This document shows positions 36,285-44,935 of a stretch of DNA of 64,000 nucleotides, piece after piece. The DNA is from Methylumidiphilus sp963753955 (GTDB lineage: Bacteria; Pseudomonadota; Gammaproteobacteria; Methylococcales; Methylococcaceae): the NCBI GenBank assembly GCA_963753955.1, contig CAVWEM010000022.1, positions 1 to 64,000 of the forward strand. Reading direction: 5' to 3'. Numbering within the stretch: the first letter of the stretch is position 1; each line of letters starts with the position of its first letter. The notes below the pieces were generated by a model that worked only from the letters and a program-made list of their open reading frames with translations, was not told where the DNA came from and made no database searches. The position numbers were made by a program, and so were the translations under genes.

Positions 36285-37181
36285 ATGAAGACTGGAATCG
36301 ATCTGGGCGGCAGCAAAATCGAACTCATCGTATTGGACGAAACCGGCGGCGAAGTCCTACGACGGCGGGTGCCCACCCCCCAAGGCGACTACGCCGCAAC
36401 ACTGGACGCCATCCAAAACCTGGTGGACGGTGCCGAAGCAGTATTGGGCATCAAAACCAGCGTAGGCTTCGGCACGCCCGGCGCGATTTCCAAGGCAACC
36501 GGGCTATTGAAAAACTCCAATTCGACCTGCCTGAACGGCCAGCCTTTGGCCCAAGATCTGGAAAAACGCCTGGGTCGACCCGTCCGGATTGCCAATGACG
36601 CCGACTGCTTCGCCCTATCGGAAGCCACCGACGGCGCGGCGGCGGACGCGGGCGTGGTGTTCGGGGTGATCCTCGGCACGGGCGTAGGCGCGGGAATCAT
36701 CGTCAATGGCAAACCGCTGTCCGGCCCTAATGCCATCGCCGGCGAATGGGGCCACAATCCCCTGCCTTGGCCCAAAGACGAAGAACGGCCCGGCCCCGCC
36801 TGTTATTGCGGGCAACAAGGCTGCATCGAAACCTTCCTCTCCGGCCCCGGCCTCGCCCTTTCCCACTTGTTGTCCACTGACCAAAGCCTCGCCGCCGTGG
36901 AAATCGTGGCCCAAGCCGAAAACGGCGACACGGACTGCGAGGGGAGTTTGCGGGTGTATGAAGACCGCCTCGCCCGCTCCCTGGCCCATGTCATCAACAT
37001 CCTAGACCCCGATGTCATCGTCTTGGGCGGCGGACTCTCCAACTGTCGGCGCCTGTATGAAAATGTGCCTAGGCTCTGGGGTCGCCATGTCTTCTCCGAC
37101 CGCGTGGACACCCGGCTAGTCCCGCCGAAGTTTGGCGATTCCAGCGGTGTAAGGGGCGCGGCCTGGCTGTGGGGAAATTAA
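36285..37181 (+). CDS. ROK family sugar kinase (fructokinase/N-acetylglucosamine kinase type)
   Basis: A 298-residue cytoplasmic sugar kinase. The ATP-binding start TGIDLGGSKIELIVLD, the substrate loop EWGHNPLPW with catalytic Asp in NDADCFALSEA, and the zinc motif CYCGQQGCIETFLSG are present. The combination is closest to the Mak/fructokinase branch, although glucosamine-type substrates cannot be excluded. It lies 40 bases after bamE. Confidence 0.88.
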   Translation: MKTGIDLGGSKIELIVLDETGGEVLRRRVPTPQGDYAATLDAIQNLVDGAEAVLGIKTSVGFGTPGAISKATGLLKNSNSTCLNGQPLAQDLEKRLGRPVRIANDADCFALSEATDGAAADAGVVFGVILGTGVGAGIIVNGKPLSGPNAIAGEWGHNPLPWPKDEERPGPACYCGQQGCIETFLSGPGLALSHLLSTDQSLAAVEIVAQAENGDTDCEGSLRVYEDRLARSLAHVINILDPDVIVLGGGLSNCRRLYENVPRLWGRHVFSDRVDTRLVPPKFGDSSGVRGAAWLWGN

Positions 37182-37252
37182 CGGTGGCGAATTGATGTTT
37201 TTTTGTTGATCCAACACCCAAACCAACGACGAGGCTACCCAAAGACCACCCC

Positions 37253-39421
37253 ATGCGTAACTTTCTTCCCGCCTCTTGGATTGTCCTCCTGGTTTCCGTC
37301 TTGCTGTGCGCAAGCTGCGCCGACCGGCCCCTGAACGATCCCTACCCGCAAGGCCAGGCAGAGCAAAACATCCTCTACACCGCCTTCACCGAACGGCCCA
37401 AGCACCTGGATCCGGCGCGATCCTACAGCGAAGACGAAGCGCGTTACGTCGCCCAGATTTACGAGCCTCTGCTGCAATACCACTACCTCAAGCTGCCCTA
37501 CACCTTGGAACCCTTGACGACGGCAGCCATGCCCCAGGTCACCTATCTGGATCGGGATCTCAAACCCTTGCCCGAAGACACAGCCGAGCAGGCGATTGCC
37601 TTCAGCGAATATGACATTCAATTGAAGACCGGCATACGTTTCCAGCCGCATCCTGCATTCGCCCAAACACGGGATGGGCGATTGCGCTACCATAACCTCA
37701 CGGAAGAGGAATTGCGGAGCATAAAAACCATCGCCGACTTTGGAGAAACCGGGAGCCGTGAACTGACGGCGGAAGATTATCTTTATGGCATCAAGCGCCT
37801 GATCCACCCGCAACTGCATTCGCCCATCGGCGAGTTGATGCAGGAGCATATCGTTGGCCTTAAAGCGCTGTCCGGGCAGGTGGAAAAGGATTTCCGCGCC
37901 AGCCCGGACAAAGCCGGATTTTTTGATATCCGCAATTATCCACTGCAAGGTGTGACGGTCATCGGCCCCCATCATTTTAAAATCCGCCTGAACGGAAAAT
38001 ATCCACAATTCCGTTATTGGCTGGCGATGACTTTTTTCGCCCCCATCCCTTGGGAAGCGGATGCCTTTTACAACCAAGCCGGGCTGCGGGCGAAAAACAT
38101 ATCCCTAGACTGGTATCCTGTCGGCACCGGTGCTTACATGCTCACCGAAAACAACCCCAACCGCCGGATTGTGTTGGAGCGTAACCCCAATTACCATGAG
38201 GAGTTTTATCCCTCCGAAGGATCGCCGGAAGACACCAAAGCCGGTTTACTGCAAGACGCGGGCAAAAAGCTGCCGTTCATCGACAAAGTGGTTTGCATAC
38301 TGGAAAAGGAAACCATCCCTTATTGGAATAAATTCCTGCAAGGTTATTTCGATGCATCCGGGCTGTCTTCAGACAATTTCGACCAAGCCATCAGTTTCGC
38401 CGGACAAGGCGGACCAGAACTGACCCCGGAAATGAGGGCCAAAAAAATCCGCCTGGAGACCGATGTGGAAGCTTCCGTTTTTTACATGGGCTTCAACATG
38501 CTCGATCCGGTTGTCGGCGGGTATACCGAAGCGCAAAGCAAATTGCGGCAGGCTATCGCCATCGCAGTGGATTACGACGAATTCATCGCCATTTTCGCCA
38601 ATGGGCGCGGTGTCATCGGCCAAGGCGCATTGCCGCCGGGAATATTCGGCTACCAGGAAGGCGAGGCAGGCATCAACCCTTATGTGTTCGACTGGAAAGA
38701 CGGGATGCCCCGCCGCAAATCCCTGGATCTGGCAAAAAAGCTATTGGCTGAAGCCGGGTATCCCGAAGGCATCGACCCCAAGACCGGCAAACCCCTAGTA
38801 TTGTATTACGACGTGACCGCCGCCGGGGCGGACAGCAAATCTTCACTCAACTGGTATCGCAAGCAATTCGCCAAACTCGGCATCCAACTGGTGTTGCGCA
38901 CCACCGACTATAACCAATTCCAGCAAAAAATCGCCGCCGGCAACGCGCAACTGTTCACCTGGGGCTGGAATGCCGATTACCCCGACCCGGAGAATTTCCT
39001 TTTCCTGCTCTACGGCCCCAATGCCAAAGTCGGCGCAGGTGGCGAGAATGCGGGAAACTATAAGAACCCCGATTATGACAAGCTGTTCGAGCGTATGAGG
39101 AATATGGACGACGGCCCACAACGGCAAGCGATCATCGACCAAATGCAGGAAATCCTGCGCCATGATTCGCCTTGGCTGTTTGGCTATCACCCCATGAAAT
39201 TCGCCTTGTATCATGATTGGTATAAGAATCAAGCCCCCAATCTGATGGCGCGGAACCGGACAAAATATCAACGCATAGATGCCAGCCGCCGGGCGGAATT
39301 GCGGGCCGATTGGAACAAGCCGGTCTATTGGCCTTTGCTGTTAGGGTTGGTGGTTTTAGTCGTGGCGGTTCTGCCAGCTTGGCTGAGTTACCGCAAGCGG
39401 CAGCGGGCGACGGCGTTATGA
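37253..39421 (+). CDS. Peptide ABC transporter substrate-binding lipoprotein
   Basis: A 722-residue family 5 extracellular solute-binding protein. The signal peptide ends in a lipobox (LLCASC), so it is lipid-anchored, and the domain shows the family pattern (HLDPARSYSEDEARYVAQIYEPLLQY, DWYPVGTGAYML, FYMGFNMLDP, LRQAIAIAVDYDEF). It is longer than the usual 500-600 residues, and the extra C-terminal end contains a membrane helix (YWPLLLGLVVLVVAVLPAWL) followed by basic residues, unusual for a binding protein. It is the first gene of a split transporter locus: permeases at 43.96-46.3 kb and ATPase at 50.0-51.6 kb. Confidence 0.88.
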   Translation: MRNFLPASWIVLLVSVLLCASCADRPLNDPYPQGQAEQNILYTAFTERPKHLDPARSYSEDEARYVAQIYEPLLQYHYLKLPYTLEPLTTAAMPQVTYLDRDLKPLPEDTAEQAIAFSEYDIQLKTGIRFQPHPAFAQTRDGRLRYHNLTEEELRSIKTIADFGETGSRELTAEDYLYGIKRLIHPQLHSPIGELMQEHIVGLKALSGQVEKDFRASPDKAGFFDIRNYPLQGVTVIGPHHFKIRLNGKYPQFRYWLAMTFFAPIPWEADAFYNQAGLRAKNISLDWYPVGTGAYMLTENNPNRRIVLERNPNYHEEFYPSEGSPEDTKAGLLQDAGKKLPFIDKVVCILEKETIPYWNKFLQGYFDASGLSSDNFDQAISFAGQGGPELTPEMRAKKIRLETDVEASVFYMGFNMLDPVVGGYTEAQSKLRQAIAIAVDYDEFIAIFANGRGVIGQGALPPGIFGYQEGEAGINPYVFDWKDGMPRRKSLDLAKKLLAEAGYPEGIDPKTGKPLVLYYDVTAAGADSKSSLNWYRKQFAKLGIQLVLRTTDYNQFQQKIAAGNAQLFTWGWNADYPDPENFLFLLYGPNAKVGAGGENAGNYKNPDYDKLFERMRNMDDGPQRQAIIDQMQEILRHDSPWLFGYHPMKFALYHDWYKNQAPNLMARNRTKYQRIDASRRAELRADWNKPVYWPLLLGLVVLVVAVLPAWLSYRKRQRATAL

Positions 39422-39744
39422 ATCGTTTCCACGCAGAGCCCGGAAACGAATAAAATGGAGTGCAAGGCTTGCCTTACAATCGTTCCCACACTCCGCGTCA
39501 AAGTCATTAACTTAAGGATTTCGCACCGGGAAACACTGTTCGTAGTCCCGGCTTCAGCCGGTTCTTTCCGGTCAGTTTTCCGCCTAAAGGCGGGACTACG
39601 AACGCTTAAGTTGATGGCTTTGACTCTCCCCGCGTGGGAACGCATCCCGCGACGCTCCAACGTCGCGGATTCTTGCAATATACCAGACACAGAGCGTCAA
39701 AGGCAGCATTCCCGCGCAGAGTGAGGGAACGATTAACGAACTTG
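39422..39744. repeat. Composite palindromic repeat region (nested inverted repeats)
   Basis: No gene is present. Outer arms 39481-39516 and 39605-39642 (both with CGTTCCCAC, GTCAAAG and CTTAAG blocks in inverted order) enclose inner arms GTTCGTAGTCCCG (39538-39550) and CGGGACTACGAAC (39591-39603), with further short hairpins inside. A separate perfect hairpin, CCGCGACG/CGTCGCGG, lies at 39647-39668. Sequence of the CGTTCCCACGC type also occurs near 48.63 kb. It looks like a cluster of REP/BIME-type elements. Confidence 0.75.
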
Positions 39745-40122
39745 ATGACAACGATGATTAGAAAAATCCAAATAGAAAATTACAAGTCGATTGACAAGCT
39801 GGAGTTTGAACTCGGCAGGGTCAATGTCTTGATTGGCGAGAATGGCGCGGGGAAAAGCAATATCCTTGAAGCTATTGCCTTGGCTGGAGCGGCAGATGCT
39901 AATAAGCTAGATAACGAATTTTTGACTTCGTGCGGTATCCGGGTCACTCGGCCAGAATATATGCGGACTGCATTTCCTGGATTTAATCCTTTGGTCACTA
40001 TTTTTATAGTACTAGAATCGGAAAAGTCTGAAAATTATTCGTTTGAACTAACTAATGAGAACACTCCTTGCTCCAAATGGAATATTTTTACAATTACAAC
40101 CAGAAACCTTGCTTTTGAAAAC
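39745..40122 (+). pseudogene. AAA15-type ATPase, 5' fragment (interrupted by insertion sequences)
   Basis: Encodes the first 126 residues of a RecF/OLD-like ATPase: IRKIQIENYKSIDKLEFEL, Walker A LIGENGAGKSNILEAIALA, then an AT-rich region. The frame is cut at an 8-base direct repeat (TTGAAAAC, 40115-40122) that recurs at 42483-42490 where the 3' fragment begins, so the intervening 2.36 kb is inserted DNA. The gene partners the TOPRIM-like gene at 43.3 kb. Codon use and AT content differ from the flanking transporter genes, a sign of transfer. Confidence 0.8.
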
Positions 40123-40163
40123 AGTAACTACCAACCCCCTCAAAAATCCGCTATTCTGCACCC

Positions 40164-41389
40164 ATGCCCGAACTGAAGCGCCCGACACAAACTGACCTTG
40201 ACCGAATGAGCCATGCCGAGAAGGATGCGCTGGTCGTGTCGCTGTTTGACGTGTTGGAGGAGTTCGGTCGTAGGCTGAAGGAACTGGAAGGCAAGGTCGA
40301 GAAGACCAGCCGGAATTCGAGCAAGCCGCCGTCCTCGGACGGACTGAAAAAGGAGGCGGCGAAGCCGCGCAGAAAGGGGGAAAGGCCGGTGGGCGGCGTA
40401 CCTGGTCACAAGGGGGCGACGCTGGAGATGGTGGCCCACCCCGACCGTGTCGAAGAACTGTGCCCGCAGCAAGGGTTCTGCCAATGCGGCGCCTGCCTGG
40501 AAGGGTTGGAGGCGGTGGCGGGCGAACGGCGGCAACAAATCGAGATGCCGGAGCCCAAGGCGCCGGTCACGGAATACCGGCAGATGCGCCTCGACTGCCC
40601 GGGTTGCGGACGCGTCCATGCGGGCGTGTTCCCGGCTTCGGTCACGCCCAACGCGAGCTACGGCCCGCGCCTGAAGGCCTGCGCGGTGGGCCTGGCGCAG
40701 GGGCACTTCGTGGGGTTGGAAAAGGCCTGCGAGACCGTCGCGGACCCGTTTGGCGTGCAACCCTCCGACTGGTCGGCGCAGCAATGGATCGCCAAGGCCG
40801 GGCAGTTGCTGTCCCCCCGGTATGAGGCCGGACGGCAGGCGGTCGCCGCTGCGGAGGCGGCCCATTTCGACGAGAGCGGGATGCGGGTCAACGGCACGCT
40901 GACGTTCCCGCCATTTTCAGCGGCGACCGGGACGGCGGTGCATTACACCGCGCATCCGAAGCGCGGGCGCGAGGCGATGGACGCCGCAGGCATCCTGCCG
41001 GGGTTCCAAGGCATCGCCGTCCATGACCACTGGAAGCCCTACCGGGTTTACACGCATTGCTCGCATGCCCTGTGCAACGCCCACCACCTGCGTGAGTTGA
41101 ACTATTGCGAGGAGTTGACGGGGCATTGGTGGCCGGTCGGACTGCGCCGCGTCCTGCTGGACGCGAAGGACGCGGTGGCCGCCGCCCGGGCCGCCGGGCA
41201 GACCGCCCTGGAGCCTGCGCAATTGGCCGGTTTGCAGACCCGCTACGACGAGCAGGTCAAGAACGGCCTGGACGCCTGGCCGGTGCGCCCGCCGGCGCCG
41301 GGCGGAAAAAAGGCCCGGCCAAGCAGCACGACGCGACCAACCTGCTGCTGCGGCTGCGGGACTATAAGGATCAGGTTTTGCGGTTCGGA
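40164..41389 (+). pseudogene. IS66-type transposase (TnpC), truncated at 3' end
   Basis: The first 400 residues of an IS66 family transposase: an N-terminal coiled coil (LFDVLEEFGRRLKELEGKVEKTSRNSSKPPSSDG), a zinc-binding region (CPQQGFCQCGACLEG, LDCPGCGRVH), and the DDE core with HFDESGMRV and CNAHHLREL. A frameshift lies in the A run near 41310, after which the frame reads DATNLLLRLRDYKDQVLRF. The gene then stops at the left end of the IS1-type element, losing the last catalytic part. No tnpA or tnpB is present, as in single-gene members of the family. Confidence 0.82.
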
Positions 41390-42206
41390 GGTGGGTTTAA
41401 TTGATTTATTAAGTATGGTAGAGCATAAATTTTTCAAGCTTCTTAGGCAACCATTCCAATGGCGTATCAAATTGTTTTTTGCAAGTATTGCAACAGTTCC
41501 GAGGTTGTCCGTTACGGCACCCAAAGCGGTCGTTCCCGGTTTCGCTGCAAGGAGTGCGGGCGAATATTCAAGACCGACTGCGTGTACCGGGCCTACGAGC
41601 CTGGCGTCAAAGACCAGATTGTGGACATTGCCATGAACGGCGGCGGCATCCGGGATACTTCGCGCATTCTGGGTATCGGCAAAAACACCGTCATTTCCAC
41701 GCTAAAAAAAAGCTCCGCTGAAGTGGTCGCCGTGAACCCTTACATCGGTACGCGTGAGATCGCCGTCGAAATCAGGCATCCCCTTGATTCTCCAATGGAT
41801 GTTCAGGCAGACGAGCCATGGAGCTACGTCGGCGACAAAAAGAACCAACGCTGGCTCCGGTATGCCATCGATGCCGTGACAGGCTGTGTCCTGTCGTTCG
41901 TTTTCGGGCGGCGCCAAGATGCGGTGTGCGAGCAATTGATCTCAAATTTGAAGGCATTCAATATCCGAACCTATTACACAGACGATTGGGGCGGCTATTC
42001 CGCACTCATCCATAAAGACAAGCACGTCATTGGCAAGCAGCATGCTCAAAAAATAGAAAACAAAAACCTTTTGTTGCGAACCCGGATCAAGCGATTGACG
42101 CGCAAAACGATCTGCTTTTCAAAATTGGAAGCACTTCACGACACGGTGATAGGGTTGTTTATAAATAGATACTGCTTTCAATCTCAATAAATCAATTAAA
42201 CCCACC
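41390..42206 (+). mobile_element. Complete IS1-type element (817 bp)
   Basis: Inverted ends GGTGGGTTTAATTGATTTATT are found at 41390-41410 and, inverted, at 42186-42206, identical over 21 bases. They enclose one intact transposase gene. The element carries no direct repeat at its borders, so it probably took part in a later rearrangement of its neighbours. Confidence 0.8.
41459..42190 (+). CDS. IS1 family transposase
   Basis: A 243-residue single-frame IS1-family transposase. The N-terminus holds a zinc finger (CKYCNSSEVVRYG and FRCKECGRIF), then a helix-turn-helix (GGGIRDTSRILGIGKNTV), and the DDE core (DEPWSYVGDKKNQRWLRYAIDA, YYTDDWGGYSALI). The open frame needs no programmed frameshift, unlike the classical InsA-InsB arrangement. 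Intact inverted ends and an intact frame suggest the copy could still be active. Confidence 0.9.
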   Translation: MAYQIVFCKYCNSSEVVRYGTQSGRSRFRCKECGRIFKTDCVYRAYEPGVKDQIVDIAMNGGGIRDTSRILGIGKNTVISTLKKSSAEVVAVNPYIGTREIAVEIRHPLDSPMDVQADEPWSYVGDKKNQRWLRYAIDAVTGCVLSFVFGRRQDAVCEQLISNLKAFNIRTYYTDDWGGYSALIHKDKHVIGKQHAQKIENKNLLLRTRIKRLTRKTICFSKLEALHDTVIGLFINRYCFQSQ

Positions 42207-42350
42207 ACCGTCGCCGGTTTCGTAGTACAATTGCTTGAGCGATTGCACCGTAGTCGGGCTGACTTGGAATAGTTCGGCGGTTTGTCGGACCGGGTGGACT
42301 AGACCGTAGTTTACAATCCTCTGCCGCAAATCTCTGGAATGCGTAGTCAT
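42207..42350 (-). pseudogene. IS630 family transposase, 5' remnant
   Basis: The minus strand encodes 48 residues of an IS630-type N-terminal helix-turn-helix (HSRDLRQRIVNYGLVHPVRQ and AELFQVSPTTVQSLKQLYYE), starting at an ATG at 42350 and cut off exactly at the right end of the IS1-type element. Too short for the ordinary gene-size cut-off and not functional. Confidence 0.75.
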
Positions 42351-42486
42351 GGCCCCCTCCTCGCGAATTATGGCTTGGTTACGCTATTGGAACATGGAAA
42401 GATTCAAATCATCTATCCGATAGTATCGTACAGTTAAATGGCTGTTGCCCGCTGGTTTCTATTATAAAGTAACAGTTAAGAATTGA

Positions 42487-43311
42487 AAACGCTATATTTC
42501 CAACATAGATATAATATTACAAAAACTAGAAAAGTTAACAGTAGAAGATAGTATATCCTCGCTATCTCAGGAAGCTATTGAGGAAATTAATGAAGTATTT
42601 AATGAAATGTTTTATAATCAGAAAAATAACACTATTTTTTGTAAATTCATTGAAAGTTTCCTAACTTTTTCTCCCGAAAATTCCGCCCTCCGCACTTTCC
42701 AACGCGAAGGCCAAATCGAGCCTCTAGGAATCAATGGCGAAGGGCTGTTAAAGCTGCTGTCCGTCCTTTCACGGCCAGAATATTCGGAAGCTTTGCAAGA
42801 GATAAAAGCCTCCCTGCAAGTCTTAGGCTGGCTTGAAGATCTCCGCTTGAACGAAACAGATCCCTTCGCAGGCAGCCGCCTTGAAATCAAGGATCGCTAT
42901 CTGGACGAAACCCGCCGCTATTTTGACCAGTTAAGCACCAACGAAGGCTTTTTGTTCCTGCTATTTTATTTCGTACTGTTTTCCACCGATTTGACGCCGA
43001 AGTTTTTCGCCATTGATAACATCGATGCTTCGCTAAACCCCAAGCTTTGCGAGAAGCTGATGCGGGAATTGGTCAAGCTTGCGGAAAAGCACGACAAACA
43101 GGTAATTCTAACCACCCACAACCCGGCGGTACTCGACGGCTTGAACCTTGAGGATGACGAGCAACGCCTGTTCGTAGTGTCGAGAAACAAAAATGGCGCG
43201 ACGCGGATGAAGCGGGTGAACAAACCCACGTCAGCCGCAGGCGAGGGTCCTACCCGGCTTTCCGAGCTTTTCTTGCGCGGCGTCTTGGGCGGATTGCCCA
43301 AGGGCTTTTGA
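42487..43311 (+). pseudogene. AAA15-type ATPase, 3' fragment
   Basis: The frame resumes at the duplicated TTGAAAAC and reads RYISNIDIILQKLEKLTVED and so on for about 275 residues. It contains GINGEGLLKLLSVLS (signature-like), the Walker B region KFFAIDNIDASLNPKL and the switch His in VILTTHNPAVLDGL. The Walker B acid is followed by Asn and not Glu. Joining with the 5' fragment at the 8-base repeat needs one further base change to keep frame. Its stop is 2 bases before the next gene. Confidence 0.75.
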
Positions 43312-43313
43312 GC

Positions 43314-43871
43314 ATGGTAAGCTTTGCGTTGATTACCGAAGGCATCACCGACCAAGCGGTATTGGAAAACATTCTGGCTGGGTTGTACGGGGATGATGTG
43401 GAAGTCAAAATTCTACAACCGCTACGCGATGCGACCGATGAAAGCCGGGCCAAGTCGGATTCCCTAGGCGGTTGGTGGCAGGTATTTAAACATTTCCAAG
43501 ATGAAAATTTTCACGTAATTTTCGGATACAACGATTATGTAATCATTCAAATAGAAACTGACGTATGCGAAAACTTCGGAGTGCCACTCCTCCATAACGG
43601 CAATGAACGACCGATTGTGGACTTGGTTAATAATGTTCGCGAAAAACTAATTGAAAAGATACGCCATCCTGCCTACGACAAATATAAAAGCCAATTTAAC
43701 TTTGCCATTGCCGTAGATTGCTTAGAGTGTTGGCTATTGCCTTTATATGCTAAACAGCCAGCACATTTCGTCAAAAACAAGCACTGTTCCAACCAACTAG
43801 AAAGGGATACCAAACGGCTTGGTCTGGATTATCGAAAGGACTACCGTACATATGATGATCTAAATAGCTGA
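43314..43871 (+). CDS. TOPRIM/DUF4276-like partner of the ATPase (premature stop)
   Basis: A 185-residue protein with a TOPRIM-like start (FALITEGITDQAVLENILAGL) and the later block FAIAVDCLECWLLPLYA, similar to DUF4276/RloB-type proteins; a DUF4435-type assignment is less likely. ATPase plus TOPRIM-type nuclease pairs are found in several phage-defence systems (OLD, PARIS, Gabija). The frame stays open past the TGA at 43869-43871 (YRNPKELEKAKQHHKQSLAL) to a second TGA at 43956-43958 that overlaps the ABC permease start. The TGA may therefore be a nonsense change of CGA. Confidence 0.65.
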   Translation: MVSFALITEGITDQAVLENILAGLYGDDVEVKILQPLRDATDESRAKSDSLGGWWQVFKHFQDENFHVIFGYNDYVIIQIETDVCENFGVPLLHNGNERPIVDLVNNVREKLIEKIRHPAYDKYKSQFNFAIAVDCLECWLLPLYAKQPAHFVKNKHCSNQLERDTKRLGLDYRKDYRTYDDLNS

Positions 43872-43954
43872 TACCGCAATCCAAAAGAACTTGAAAAGGC
43901 AAAACAACATCACAAACAAAGCCTCGCCCTATTCTTGGACTCGCTGCCAACCCC

Positions 43955-44932
43955 ATGATCCAATATCTCATCCGCCGCATCCTCTACGCCATACCCTTGC
44001 TGATTGGCGTGAATATCATCACCTTCGTGCTGTTCTTCGTGGTCAACAGCCCCGACGACATGGCCCGTATGCACTTGGGCCAGAAACATGTCACGCCCGA
44101 GGCCATCGTCAAATGGAAACATGAACGCGGTTATGATCTGCCACTGTTCAAAAATGACAAAGCGGAAGGCGTCAGCCAGTTGACCAAAACCATTTTTTAT
44201 CAAAAGTCTGTTGGCTTGTTCCTGTTTCGTTTTGGCCGGGCTGACAATGGCGAGGACATAGGCGCGGACATCAGCCAACGCATGTGGCCTTCGCTCGCCA
44301 TCGCCGCGCCTTCGCTAGTGGTGGGGCTGTTAGTCCATATCAGTTTGGCCTTGTTGCTGGTATTCTTCCGCATGACTTATCTTGAGTTTTGGGGCGTGGC
44401 GCTTTCCGTGGCGTTGATGTCGGTATCTTCCATGTTCTATATCATCGGCGGTCAGTATCTCATCGGCAAACTGCTCCAGCTTACCCCGATTTCCGGCTAT
44501 GACTTGGGTTTAAACGCCTTTAAATTTTTGATATTGCCAGTGGTCATCAGCGTGATAGGCGGCACAGGTTCCGGTGTACGTTGGTATCGGACTTTGTTTT
44601 TGGAGGAAGTCGAAAAAGATTATGTGCGCACGGCGAGGGCCAAGGGTTTGAGCGAAACCTATGTGCTGTTCACCCATGTGCTGAAGAATGCTATGATTCC
44701 CATCCTGACCGGCGTGGTGGTGGTCTTGCCTCTGTTGTTCATCGGCAGCTTGATCACTGAATCGTTTTTCAGCATTCCAGGACTGGGGAGTTACACGATT
44801 GATGCGATCAGCAAACAGGATTTCGCCATCGTCCGAGCCATGGTCTTTTTAGGTTCGGCACTGTATATTTTAGGCTTGTTGCTGACCGACATTTCTTATA
44901 CTTTGGTTGATCCCCGTGTGCGACTGGGTTGA
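43955..44932 (+). CDS. Peptide ABC transporter permease (OppB/YejB type)
   Basis: A 325-residue permease with six helices. It begins IQYLIRRILYAIPLLIGVNIITFVLFFV, as OppB/DppB-type proteins do, and has the cytoplasmic EAA loop (VRTARAKGLSETYVLFTHVLKNA) that docks on the ATPase. The C-terminal pair reads GSLITESFFSIPGLG and TLVDPRVRLG. Its start overlaps the ancestral end of the TOPRIM-like gene by 4 bases. Works with the next permease and the ATPase at 50 kb. Confidence 0.92.
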   Translation: MIQYLIRRILYAIPLLIGVNIITFVLFFVVNSPDDMARMHLGQKHVTPEAIVKWKHERGYDLPLFKNDKAEGVSQLTKTIFYQKSVGLFLFRFGRADNGEDIGADISQRMWPSLAIAAPSLVVGLLVHISLALLLVFFRMTYLEFWGVALSVALMSVSSMFYIIGGQYLIGKLLQLTPISGYDLGLNAFKFLILPVVISVIGGTGSGVRWYRTLFLEEVEKDYVRTARAKGLSETYVLFTHVLKNAMIPILTGVVVVLPLLFIGSLITESFFSIPGLGSYTIDAISKQDFAIVRAMVFLGSALYILGLLLTDISYTLVDPRVRLG

Positions 44933-44935
44933 GCC

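Larger units (their letters stand above)
40123..42482 (+). mobile_element. Nested insertion sequences inside the ATPase gene (IS66-type, IS1-type, IS630 remnant)
   Basis: The inserted segment is flanked by TTGAAAAC, an 8-base duplication as made by IS66 elements. It contains the 5' part of an IS66-type transposase gene, an apparently complete IS1-type element with 21-base inverted ends, and the 5' end of an inverted IS630 transposase gene. IS66 and IS630 genes are both cut exactly at the IS1 ends, and no target duplication flanks the IS1 element, so deletion or recombination followed its arrival. The exact right terminus of the IS66 element was not identified. Confidence 0.7.
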
